39,680 nt of DNA from NCBI GenBank assembly GCA_002685535.1, contig NYXK01000221.1, positions 1 to 39,680 of the forward strand. The letters are read 5' to 3'. The DNA comes from Deltaproteobacteria bacterium. GTDB taxonomy: Bacteria > SAR324 > NAC60-12. This document shows, piece after piece, positions 1 through 10,869 of the stretch. A model generated the notes under the pieces. That model did not search any database. It had not been told where the DNA came from and was given only the letters and a program-made list of their open reading frames with translations. Made by a program: the position numbers and the translations under genes. Positions within the stretch are counted from its first letter, which is position 1. Each line of letters opens with the position of its first letter.

Positions 1-1188
1 CCCCAACGTGCATATTTCTTTTCCCTTCTTCATCGACACACTCAGGCTTCACGGAGTTTTATATAAACGTGCCCTTTCGCATGTTCCCATCTTCATTGGC
101 TTGCCGATGCTCTTGTGATGTGTGAGTGCGCTGAGGCCTTCATGTTATGCACGCCTATCGGCCACATCTGTATCTGAGCAGTTTATCCGGTCCAGATATC
201 GAGGTGCCTGTCCTCGGCTAGATCCTCCGAATCAACCACACGAATATACTTTCGTTATCTCTTGTACCTGTCGATTGATTGTGCAAGGTACAACAGTCAA
301 TATACAGCATGCAGGAGAAAGACGGCTTGCAGATATGCACTGCAATTGTCTAAGCTTGCCAATCGCAACTCACGAAGCTTCGTGCAGTACCGGATATCAC
401 ATCCCATCCCCCACACGGCCTACAGCGAAGTGGCAGCGGGCGGCTTTCTCCCACATATCTTCTTTCGGACACAGGCACGTTTTTGTAATACTCCGTTTCG
501 TTTTCTTCATCTCACATGCAAGTCAATAATCACTCAAGGCAAGCGCACAAGCATGTCATCCGATTTCCTTTTGCTCGTCTAATCGTCGAATACTGCCGAG
601 GAAGTCCAACCAAGCAGCAGCCGTACTTAGGAAGGTGCAAAGAAAAAGCAAATTACCACTAGATGCGATTCGACCATGCCGCCCATCTCATCCCGTACCA
701 GACCATTACCATATCAGCTAGCACGTTTCCTTATCTCGACCCTCGTACGGCCCAGTCTTCAATCTGCAAACAGATCTGCAAGTCACCCAGCTCTATACTG
801 ATTTCGGAGATGCGATGCAGACAGATAGACGATCGGAGCTTCGAGGGGTATGTGCCCTTTGGAAGGGAAGCGCAAGATGAGACATGTTTATTTCTGCATT
901 TGCGGAGGGTCTTCTTTCTTCTTGGGCACGGGATATTCATGAAGGCAAAAGGGAGAGGTGAGCACGTATGGGGAAAAGAAAGTTTTGACTATGAAGCTTC
1001 TCATATAGTCTTGAGCTAACCGCCGGAGAAGAGGAATTCCGTCTCTGGTAATTTTGGTGTATTCTCTTTTGCCTACGGTTTATGTTCTGTGCTGTCTATT
1101 CATTCATAATTTTGGTTGGCTCGGTGCTTCATTCTTCACAAGTCGACCTTCGAACTTCAGGTCAAGTATCCCGAAGAGACAAGTTACA
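1..1188. other. Intergenic, no supported gene; 5' flank of rhodopsin-like gene
   Basis: I see no coding region I can support here. Short open frames exist on both strands, but none shows a recognisable domain, a splice-supported extension or a family motif. The right-hand part is presumably the promoter and 5' leader of the membrane-protein gene that starts at 1189. Confidence 0.5.
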
Positions 1189-2642
1189 ATGGGAGACTTC
1201 GATCCAGCTTTTGTGCACCAGTTGGCGGTGGAGTCGTGGAGTTTATACGGTGTTGGAATGCTGTTGATCCTCATGCGGACGTGAGTCTCTTGATCTCAAA
1301 TCACCCATGCCGAAGCTCACAGCAAACATAGATATGCTAGAATACATCGCCTGGGAATCCGAGGACTTCAACCAGACGACTACTTGATGCTATTGGCTGG
1401 CGGTCTATACACGGCACTCATCGTCTGCTTGAATGTCATCGCAGGCGGAGGAGGAAGTAATCTATACCCACCAGAAGACTTCGACACTTTCACTCCACAA
1501 AACATCCAAGACCGAATCAAAGGTTCCAAAATCGTCATCATATCCGAACAGGTAAACCACTATTCCACCCCTCCTCGACACTCACTGACCCCTCCCAGGC
1601 CATGCTCAACGTAATCTACATAATCAAAGCCTGCATGCTAATAATGTACACCCGCCTCACCCTCGGCCTCCAAGTCCAACGCATGGTATTATACCTATCC
1701 ATCTACGTCGCGCTCGGCTGGCTCGCCACGGAAATCGCCTTCTTCACAGCCTGCACTCCCTTCTCCGGGTACTGGGCCATGCCACCCCCAAACCCACAAT
1801 GCACAACCCTCGAACACTACGCCATCATCCAAGCCTGCTTCAACATCTCCTCCGATACACTCATGCTGTTTATACCCCTCCCGCTCATCACAAAGCTCAA
1901 TATGCCGCTGAAGCAGAAATCCGTGCTGCTGGTTATCTTCTCTATGGGCTTGTTTGTCATCCTGGCTGCTGTCTTGACGAAGGTGTTTAATCTGTCGGAT
2001 GTGTGGGATCCGTCGTATATGCTGTGGTATACGCGCGAAGCATCCGTTGCTATATACGTCTCTAACCTCCCTATGATCTGGCCGCTCCTAAGAGAATGGT
2101 TCCCTGCATTACGAACCCTAACACCAGGGCAGAAATCGTCATCGAAAAATCTTTACGGGCCTGGCATTGGAGGCGGTAGACCGCGCACGACGAATATTGC
2201 GGGACGACATCTCAGCGGTGGGTTTGGCGGGAAGAGGTTGAGTGATAATGGAATCATTACGACTATACGCGCGAAAGGGGAGAGTACGGAGGAACTGAGT
2301 ATTGGGAGCGAGGACACTGAGATGGGAATTGTGCATAGAGATGCAAATGGGCATGGGCATGGCCATGAGGAGTGGGAGATGAGACCTACGACGAGAGGAG
2401 GTGAGGAGGCGTGGGAGAGAGATGCGCAGTTGAAAGAGGCTGGTGGGGGTGGCATACATATGACGACTACGGTGCAGATCTCTGTTACGGAGGAGAATGT
2501 GCATGCCGGTGGGGGTGCGAGAGCGGGCGAGACGAGGGTACATATTCCAAGGCCGTTGATGTTGGGGAGGAATCAGGATTTGGAGAAGGGTTCGCAGGCC
2601 AGTTTTGAATGGGATTTTGAGCATGGTGGGTCGAGGAGGTGA
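1189..2642 (+). CDS. Fungal rhodopsin-domain integral membrane protein (SAT4-like)
   Basis: Three-exon model: 1189-1280, 1332-1551, 1599-2642, giving 451 residues. Introns are GT-AG and phase is kept at both joins; the first join restores the family's LRTYARIHRLG-type segment followed by RGLQPDDYLM. Around seven hydrophobic segments fill the first 290 or so residues, with the conserved FTACTPFSGYWA stretch after the third or fourth helix. The C-terminal 150 residues are a hydrophilic, Gly/His/Glu-rich tail with no recognised domain. The family (fungal rhodopsin domain, often annotated SAT4 or PTH11-like) comprises plasma-membrane 7-TM proteins. Some related proteins act in surface sensing or lie in secondary-metabolite clusters, but most are uncharacterised. 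It is not an opsin: I see no retinal-binding lysine motif. The ATG at 1189 was chosen because it directly precedes the conserved N-terminal helix. It is convergent with the GMC oxidoreductase gene. Confidence 0.88.
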
Positions 2643-3038
2643 AGGCTTCAGTCTCCCTTTGGGGATATCTTTTTGGGCGTTGAATCGATACACTGTACAT
2701 GTATGTGATAGAGATTGCGTGGAATGTTTGGCTGTAAAGTGGAGTTCGGTGTTGGGAGTTGGGAAATTTGTATTGAGTTTATTAAGCTGAAACAGACAAG
2801 ATTATGTTGTGGCAATCCATCCAGTTACGTATTCACTGTTCCATACCTTTCGCAGATTAAATTCTCTCATGTCACACAAAATTTGGGAGTAAGAAAGACT
2901 CTGCTATTCATGACCTGAAGTTGCAAAGCATGAAGGACTATTGATCCTTTTCCAAACGTTTGCTACTGGAAAATTTGTCCAATCAAACGTAAGCAGACTC
3001 CAAAGCAATCCGCCCAACTCGAGAGGTTTTCCCACCCA
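2643..3038. other. Convergent intergenic region (3' UTRs)
   Basis: This 396-bp stretch separates the 3' ends of the rhodopsin-like gene (+) and the GMC oxidoreductase gene (-). It is AT-richer than the flanking exons and holds no supported ORF. It presumably contains both 3' UTRs and polyadenylation sites. Confidence 0.5.
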
Positions 3039-5134
3039 TTATAGCTTCCAATCCTCCTTGATCAAATCCGCCCCCTTCTCAGCAACAGCATAAACAGTAG
3101 CCACAATATTCCCGCTCACATGAAGCGGAATCACACTCGCATCAATAACCCTCACTCCCTTACACCCATGAACCTTCAACCTATCATCCACAGCGCCCAC
3201 ACCCTCCTTACCCATCGCACACGATCCCAGAGGATGATACTCCGTCGCAACATTCCCCCTCACGTACGTCTCAACCGCCTTCTTATCACTCAGATCAAGT
3301 GGCCCATCAGGATAGTACCTCCTCTTCACCTTCTCCTTAAACGGACTCGTATTGACCATCTTCTCCACAATCGCCAACCCCTTCGAGAAGATCTCAACAT
3401 CAGCCGGATGCGAAAGATACGCCGGATCAATCACCGGATCGACTTTCGGATCCGAAGAAGCAATATGCACAGTCCCAACCGACAACGGACGCGCAATACA
3501 CGCACCCAGCAAGAACCCATGCTTCCCAGCCATCTCTGGCGGTTGCTCAAAGAACTTCGTCTGATCGTATGCATGCTTGACATTCAAGCTCGCAGGGAGC
3601 AACACGATCTGGATACTAGCTTCGTCTTTCGATGCGATGCCTTTGGCGAGGAGTTGTTTGGCTTCGGCGGTGTGTCCGCCGTAGGTGGAGGAGAGCATGA
3701 GGTCTTGCAAGGCGGAGACTTCGGCTGGTGTGGCGAGGTCGGCGTAGGAGACGAAGCCCATGGCTGCACCGCCGGTTGAGAGAGGACCGCTGCGGGTAGA
3801 GGCGTATTCTTCCATGACAGTTTCGACGTATGACGGGTCTTGCATCGAGTCGAGGGACTGTTCGCCGTCTGCGAGCTCGTAGCCGAAGCCTGTGGCGGGG
3901 TGATCGTGGAAGTTCTCTCCTATGCGGGGGTTGTTGACGATAGGCTTGATGCCGGCTGCGGTGAGGATTGAGGGGTTGCCGATTCCTGAGAGTTCGAGGA
4001 TTTGAGGTGTTTTGAACTGTGGTTGTTGTGTTAGTGGTTTGTTAATGGGAGAAAGGGGTAGTGAGCATGAATATGTCACTGGGACCATGGAACGAGACGC
4101 GCTACGACGAGTGAGAGAAACGGAAGCTTACCACTCCAGCACTGAGTACAACTTCTTTCTTCACATTCACCTTATAAGATTTTCCACCATGGCCAAACTC
4201 AAGCCCAGAGACAGTCCCGTCCAGACTAACCACAAGCCTCTCCACCAGCGCCTCTGTCAACACTCTCAAATTCGGACGCTGTGCATTTGGAAGCAAGTAG
4301 CCTGTAACCGCATAACTTCTAGTTCCGTCTGCCTCTCCACCACTGCGATCGATTGTGCTAAGCGAGTGATACATTCCCAAGTGATCACCACTCCACGCAT
4401 TCATAGGACTTCCCATCTTCTCACTTAGTGTAGAAGCAGCAGCGATCCATTCACGTTCTTGCGGAAGACGCCAGGTCGAGAAACTGGTGTGAATTGGTCC
4501 ATCACGACCGTGGAAGTCGGCATCGTACTTGGTTTCGAGTGGGATATTGGATTTGTTCTTGTATGTGGCTGGGTCATCGAAGTGTTCGTGCTTTCTGAAG
4601 TACGGGAGGAGATCTTTGAATGACCATCCTTTGTTGCCGAGATTTGCCCACTGACGAAAGTAAGTCGACAGGAGTTGCAGAGAGAATCGGGGAATTGGAG
4701 CTTACATCGTCGTAGTCTGAGGCATGGCCACGAACGTACATCTGGTAGTTGATCGCAGATGAGCCTCCCAGAACTTTACCGCGGGGTTGCTGGAATGGTG
4801 TCTTTTCTGTCAAATGTTTCTATTCCCAAAGTCAGCAACGGTTTTCAATTACGGTTTATGCAGTTATGATTTAACGTACTTGTGGAACACTACGATGAAT
4901 CCAATCGTACTTTGGATCTCCAATAATCTTGGGATAGAGAGCTGGTGTCATAATCATTGGGTCACCAATACTTGCTGTCCCTGCTTCCAGGACGCCAACT
5001 TTGATGTCGGCATTTTCTGTCAACCTTGCAGCGACTGTGAGGCCGGCTGTTCCACCACCGACCACAATGAAGTCGTAGTCATGCTTGAGAAATTCCTCGA
5101 CGGAACAAAGAGCAGGAGTGTCAGAATTGGCCAT
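3039..5134 (-). CDS. GMC-family FAD-dependent oxidoreductase
   Basis: Four exons on the minus strand: 5134-4880, 4819-4706, 4650-4132 and 4016-3039, with GT-AG introns of 60, 55 and 115 bp, all phase 0. The product is 621 residues, normal for the glucose-methanol-choline family (aryl-alcohol oxidase/choline dehydrogenase-like). Visible motifs: the ADP-binding [15 protein letters not shown] near residues 25-39, GMC signature 1 ([20 protein letters not shown]) about residues 98-117, signature 2 ([14 protein letters not shown]) about residue 296, and the catalytic histidines in [11 protein letters not shown] (about H557) and IPLHVSGN (about H595). No signal peptide is evident, so it is probably intracellular. 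Such enzymes oxidise an alcohol or sugar and pass electrons to oxygen or another acceptor; the substrate cannot be read from the sequence. Its start ([12 protein letters not shown]) lies about 46 residues before a canonical domain. Confidence 0.93.
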
Positions 5135-7159
5135 TTTCAGTGACTGCTAGAAACCTAACTGCAGTTGCAGAGTAGGAGCATGTGAAAGAGCAGTATGGAG
5201 TCGCCTTTATATAGAATTGTAGCAAGCTTTAGATAGCGACCGGCACACTCTTTTCTCGGGACGCTTGTCCTTGCTAAGATACAAGTTTGAACAAGAGCGG
5301 CAAAGACCTGCAACATGTCAGCCCTACCTTCGTGACATGGCTCGTTCACGTACATGATGCTAGAAGGCAAGAGGGAAAACCGGCCGCTCTACACGCGCCA
5401 AGGCATCTCATTAGTCCGATGACATGGATTTAGTTCCCGTTCGTGCTTCATTTCCTGATGTGCGTAAGCTGCCCATGAGACACTTGAAGATTAGAGGAAT
5501 GATGGTCCGTCCCTTGAACTCTTGGTCTTAGATTGACTGTAATTCGCCATTGAAAAGCGACTCTGATATCAGCTCACTAGCAGACGGCCTTGACAAGTAG
5601 GCTCGTACAGCTCGTAACTACCCCGCTTTTGGCTGTACCACACTACTATCACCATCTCAGCCCTATAAAATCCGTGCATTAACAGTAGCTCAGATTGGCC
5701 TGGGATATGCGAGCCCCTCATTGACTCGTGACATCGAGATCTGGAATGCTTGATAACGAATGTGGCATTGGAGGGGATGTCCACTGAAAAACATATGATG
5801 ACAGCCAAATGTCTGGATTTCGACACCCTCGACCATTATTTGGAGGCACCAGCTGATGATGAGCGGAGTTGTAAGTCAATGGCACGACATGCATGTCAGC
5901 TGAATATCAGAGGCACTTCTCAGTTATCCCATCCATATTATCGGTGATCAGGAGTGAACAGAATCCTTATCACCGAATCTGCTCGGTGTTTGTTCTCGAA
6001 ACACTGCCGGAGATTGCAGCGGAACGTGCAGCATGTGCTTGTCGTCGATGCTCGATTCGGTATCAAGAGCATATATAATTTAAATCATCGCTGCTGACTG
6101 TGATGAGAAGCTGGATCGGTGTCTATGATTGTGACGATGATGATGAGAGAAATGTGGTTCAGAAGTCTGGGCACTGTGGTTTCAGGTGGCAGTGGCAGCG
6201 AAAAGTTGACTGGGCACGTAAAAAGGTAAAGTGTTAGACCCGCATCTTCCCCAGATCTCGGGTGTTCTAGGCGGCCTCAGCGGCCGCTTCAGGGGTTTGG
6301 AGTTACTTGCCTTGTTGACAACCTTCCAAGGACTTCACAAACATCTCTGACAGTGTAATCATCGAGCGACAATAGCGCAGCTTGCAATGGTGTCTATTGT
6401 ATCTCCACTGCTGAATAGACACTTGTAATCTGCACCCGCAATAATGGTTGCGTGGCACAATTACTGATAGCAACTTGTGTCTCGAGGTTATTCGTGGGCG
6501 AAGATCTTTTTCTCTTCGACATCATGTTGTTTCTGTTTGTGCCCAAAAAGCTCGTCATTTGATGATTACACAACACAACGATTGCAGGATCTGCTGATAC
6601 CGTTCGAATACTCAACATTCTTTGAGCTAATTGGAGTAACACTAGCCAAAGTATCATCACCGTACCGCTACGATATCATGGAAGAAGCGGGCGAAACCGA
6701 CGACCCATGCAGAGTTCGAAATATGTCATACAGTCGAGATGATATCCGGAACCGTTCAGTTTGTGTCGTGGCAGCGGACTTCCGCTCAAGAAGGTCGACT
6801 TCTCGTCATCTTCGGAGTAATATTCCTGGGCATAAGCTGATATTTTCATGAGTACGAGGAAATCCTGCCCTAGACCTCCAACCTGGTACATCACCGATAT
6901 GGTATTCATTTCTCAACCTTGGATCAAAGCATGTGATTGTCTCAACTGCGCAGTGCGAGCTTCATGGCAGTTGGTTGGAGTGGAACACATTTGGGAGACA
7001 AGGCTGCATTGCCTAGACCAGCACTGATGTTGATTTCACTATCGCCGTCTTCAAATCGTGTTGAAGAAGAACCTAATTCCCGGTCAGGCTCGATATGGTT
7101 CGCAGGTTTGGGGGTCTTGACTTACCCAGACAGGCCAACTCCATTTGATCGAAGCCGCC
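5135..7159. other. Long intergenic region, no intact gene
   Basis: About 2 kb. The left part is the 5' flank of the GMC oxidoreductase gene. Two GC-rich patches occur near 6271-6290 (GGCGGCC and GCGGCCGC words). No ORF on either strand shows a recognisable domain. From about 6820 onward, translated scraps may be the eroded 5' end of the MFS relic that becomes recognisable after 7160, but I could not align them. Confidence 0.4.
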
Positions 7160-8559
7160 ACGAAGTACTCTCATGCAATCAGCAACTACAAACGATATTC
7201 TTCCCGGTTCGACCGCGGCCGACATACACACTTCGACACTTTTGAATCTTGTCAGTCATGTTCTTGAAGGCTTGCCGAACGATCTCAGAATATTTTATGG
7301 TGTCGATATCCTCACCGGTCTGGGGTCAGGCCCTGTCGACTCCCTCATTCAGTGGTCGATGACCGACCGTATCTTCGCGCGAGACGAGAAGATTGATTCT
7401 TTTGTATTCGATTAGAGACGGGATTTTACCTTGGACTTGTCGCCACAGGTCAAATTCCGCAGTCTTAGTGCTGGAAATTGTGTTTCTGGCATGGAGCCTT
7501 CTTCTTTGAGGTACATTTTGTGCCACAGCTCTTCGCGGTGGGCGAGAGCACATCCATACTTCCGCTACTGACTCCCGAAAGGGTTCCCCATACCACAAGT
7601 TCCAGCTTCGAAGACGATCCCGGAAGCATCAGAAAGGTGCAGATGATATCGTGGATGTGGAAGGTATCAAAAAACATCTTTCCGCAATGTCCCCGGCCGA
7701 GCTTCGAACCTACTGGCAACGAGTGGCACCCATATTTACACGGTATGCGAGCAAGGAGTCATAGCTATATCTGGCGCCATTTTTCTTCAGCATCTTCACC
7801 TTCTCCGCCATTGTCTGGGCTGAAATAATGGAAGGAGACTTGATCATGTGGCTGTCACTTCCGTCTCTGACTCGTTCAGAGCCGTTCTGCGTCCCGCCTT
7901 ACAGCTTAGGTATTTCTGCCGCTGTGGATGTGTAATTTCTTTTGCGAAATGTACTTATTATTGTCAGTGGGTGGCACAACCATTGAAACATGCATTGATT
8001 GACTGTTGGCATACTTTGCTGAGACCATTCAGTGACTGGTTCATCTTACATGAAGCCAAGCATACCAATGGTCCGAACGAGGCCGGCGACTCTGTATTTG
8101 ACTTGCTCCCGCTTCCAGTACCACAACCGGGTTGTTGGCGTACGGGTTCGCAGTCTTGCTCATCAGTGGCTCGTATCAGGTAGACTTGCAAATCCTCTTA
8201 TTGGCTTTGGAGTTGGATCAGCCGGACCTATTTTATCGACCCAAGCCATCGACTGTTGCCTTCATATGGCAGGGGAGAGCATTGTTCTAAGAATATTCGC
8301 CAGGAATGTCATGGGTTTCGCATTCACTTTCGCAATATAGTAAACGCCCTCTCGTTAACAATACCAAGGCACTGCTGACCACAAGCCTAGGCTTCAGACT
8401 AATGAATCAGGCGGTGTAGCAGTGACATTCATGTTAGCCGCAGTATGCTTCTTGTCAACGATGAGCTTCCACATCATGGTCGTCAGAGGCAAGGACTTCC
8501 AGCGCCGTACCGCCAGCAGGTATTTGCAATACTCGAAGCAAAGAGGTCGGTGTGGCTGA
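7160..8559 (+). pseudogene. Degenerate major facilitator superfamily transporter
   Basis: Pieces of one MFS drug:H+ antiporter-like protein appear in order on the plus strand but in shifting frames with stops. Around 7290-7390, a segment like LTGLGSGPVDSLIQWSMTD matches the TM4-5 region. Around 7420-7560, GFYLGLVATGQI, CWKLCFWHGAFFFE and PQLFAVGEST follow in two frames and correspond to the G-P-V-x-A-G-x-I and WRWxFW region. Around 8020-8090, FSDWFILHEAKHTNG matches the loop after TM8. At 8190-8340, NPLIGFGVGSAGPI and FARNVMGFAFTFAI match TM10-11. A probable intron at 8340-8390 (GTAAAC to CCTAG, with a GCTGAC branch point) leads to TFMLAAVCFLSTMSFH and GKDFQRRTASRYL, ending at 8557-8559. Several frame changes and in-frame stops, including a TAG formed across the last splice, rule out a functional protein. 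The true 5' end is not recognisable. Confidence 0.72.
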
Positions 8560-8939
8560 CACTAGCTTTAAATAGCTAAGTAAATCGAAGTTTTCATGGT
8601 TGAGGAGCTTTGCAAGTCTATCTATCGATTTTGCCTTTCCCATCCACCTTTTCAAGTGAGTGGGATGGTGCGGCTGTTGAGCAGCGAGCCTGCCGCAGCG
8701 TGCGCCTTAGTATGGAAATACGACAGATCAGACCAATCGGGGAAAACTACTCCAGTGTATTACATGTTAATCACGGATGCAGATGGCAGGTTTAGAATCA
8801 CTGATTGGCTGTTTTACGACGTTGTTGACCCCTGTCCCTCGCTTATTTGTTCTCCTCAAAAGCTTGGTAGTTCCCATGCCTTCATGATATTACAGCTCTT
8901 GCTTCCTTTGCGTCAAGCATATCAACAAGAGAAAACAAA
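8560..8939. other. 5' flank of the LaeA-like methyltransferase gene
   Basis: This 380-bp stretch lies between the MFS relic and the ATG at 8940. An open frame crosses it and runs into the methyltransferase's first exon in another frame, but it has no recognised domain. I treat the region as promoter and 5' UTR. Confidence 0.4.
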
Positions 8940-10338
8940 ATGTTGTCTAGCACCGAAGAAGAGTTCGCTGCGAAAGTTGCGAAGACGGTAAAGGATTCTC
9001 AAGATGCTGCGAGAAAGGCGCTGGCTGTAAGTGTTGCGACGGACTGAGACCTGTCACAACAAACTGATCACGCTGCCATGATCTAGATCGATGACGACCC
9101 CCACAATCATGAAGAGCTTCAGGACTCGAAGGGAAAGAATGGGTAGATGGAACGATGTGCATTTAAGGAAATTTTATTGACGTGAAGTAGTATTCTGGTC
9201 GAGGGCTCTGCGGAGGGAAGTGAGTGGATTCAAATCCAAAGCTAGAAGCCCGCGCTAATATCGTGCTAAAGCATATTTTCTACCAAATCACCAGGTACGA
9301 TGAACCTTATACTCGCAGATTATATTACTGATTAGCTGTAGAGCGAGCAAGATAGACTCAGTGAGTTGTATTGATCTCTTCTCAAGCCGGAATTGCTGAC
9401 AAGTCCTTGGCAGATCTCCAACATCAAATATTCTTACTTTCGTTCAATGATAAGCTTGTTCTGGCTCCTATCGCCGAGGACGAAATCAAGCATGTCCTTG
9501 ACATCGGAACAGGAAGTGGTATCTGGCCGGTGGAGTTTGGTAAGTCCTCGCTTTCCGACGAATTGTTGATTAGGTGACTGATGCGATAGCAGCCGAGCAG
9601 CATCCAAACACCCAGGCTCTAGGCTTTGACATCAGCCCATGTGCGCCGCCTTCGTAAGTCATCGAAGTCTCTCACGAAATTGTACTAACACGCCCATCCA
9701 GCATTCCCCTAAACTGCAAATTCGAAGTCCATGACGCGGAAGCAGAATGGCACTTCCCCCAAAAGTTTGACTACATTCACGGCCGTGCCCTCATGTCGTG
9801 CTTTCATTATCCCCTTGCCGTCATCAAATCCGCATTCGCAGCTCTCGAACCAGGCGGCTACCTCGAACTCCAGGACTGCGTCGCACCCTGGCATTCTCTC
9901 GATGATACACTCTCTGGCACAACTCTCTGGAGGTTCCATCAAATGACCATCGCCGCAGCAGCCAGTCTCGGACGAGATGTCACGCAGGTGGTCAAATATA
10001 AAGCCTTCTTTGAGGAAGCTGGATTTGTTGATGTCAAGAAGGTACATTATCAGTGGCCCTTGGGAAAGTGGGCGAAGGGTGAGAAGATGAAGAAGGTGGG
10101 GGAGATGTTTCAAGAGGATGTGGAGAGTCTGATGGACGTGCTTGCCGAGAGGTTGTTAGTTAGGGGGGCGGGGATAGAGAAGGAGAAGGCGGATGAGATG
10201 GTGGAGGCTGTGAGGAGAGACTGTAGGGATGGGAAGGTGCATGCATATATGTCTGGGTGAGTCCTGTTCTTGGTATGGTGATTGTGTGCGGGTGCTGATC
10301 AGAATAGAATCGTGGTCCATGGAAGGAAACCAGAGTAA
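8940..10338 (+). CDS. LaeA-like class I SAM-dependent methyltransferase
   Basis: Nine-exon model: 8940-9026, 9087-9142, 9191-9219, 9272-9294, 9342-9360, 9414-9539, 9593-9653, 9702-10256, 10308-10338; 328 residues, phase kept throughout. Exons 3-5 are only 29, 23 and 19 nt, yet they rebuild the family block TYFLPNHQSEQDRLNLQHQ, which supports the joins. Motif I is VLDIGTGSGIW at about residues 99-109. Then come the FDYIHGR block and ALEPGGYLELQD, typical of fungal LaeA/UMTA-like enzymes. The last small exon supplies the usual terminal VVHGRKPE. Family members transfer a methyl group from S-adenosylmethionine; LaeA is a nuclear regulator of secondary metabolism, but most paralogues have unknown substrates. 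Oddity: the segment before the Y-F-L-P-N block reads ILVEGSAEGT, where relatives usually have RRYHxxxEGx. The gene may be divergent, or exon 3 may be misplaced. Confidence 0.8.
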
Positions 10339-10869
10339 GCAAGCTCAGGAAAGATACTAACGAATGGATTCATGGATTAGAACACAGCAACATTGGTACC
10401 CACTTGCTGTATCGCTTTTTTGTTCCAATTATTGAGGTAGCTTTTGGTACTTTGCGAGGCTGGGTCTGCAGTCCATTGCCTTCCTGTACAGACGATAATG
10501 GACGCATGACACACACATCATCCAAGATACGCTGTTTGATCTATCTCTGAACCTTGGGTGTTCTTTCATGCAATGGAACTGTGCAAATTTCTGCTGAAGT
10601 ATTTAACATGAGCTTGTCAGTCTGAGCCCAGGGCAATCCCTAGAATGAAGGTCTTAGTTCCCTTCCTTAGTTTGTACAAATAACAAAGATCCGGCGCTTT
10701 CTTAGAAAAATGATCTCCTTCGTGGAAAATTTGTTTGGAGAGCAAGATAATGACAGACTTCAGAAGTCAGCGACGGCATTAAATTACTTTCACGATGTGG
10801 AACCGTCTCTATTATCGAGTATGAAGATCTAGTCCATGATACCATGAAGCAATCTTCTACTAGATAAGG
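10339..10869. other. Convergent intergenic region
   Basis: About 530 bp between the 3' end of the methyltransferase gene (+) and the 3' end of the chromodomain pseudogene (-). It is fairly AT-rich and I see no gene, RNA structure or repeat in it. Confidence 0.4.

Noticed and set aside
122..1019. Open frames of 70-135 codons on both strands
   Set aside because: No domain, no splice-supported extension, and compositions rich in Cys, Ser and His typical of chance frames.
2139..2693. 184-codon minus-strand frame
   Set aside because: It lies opposite the low-complexity tail of the rhodopsin-like gene and is explained as its shadow.
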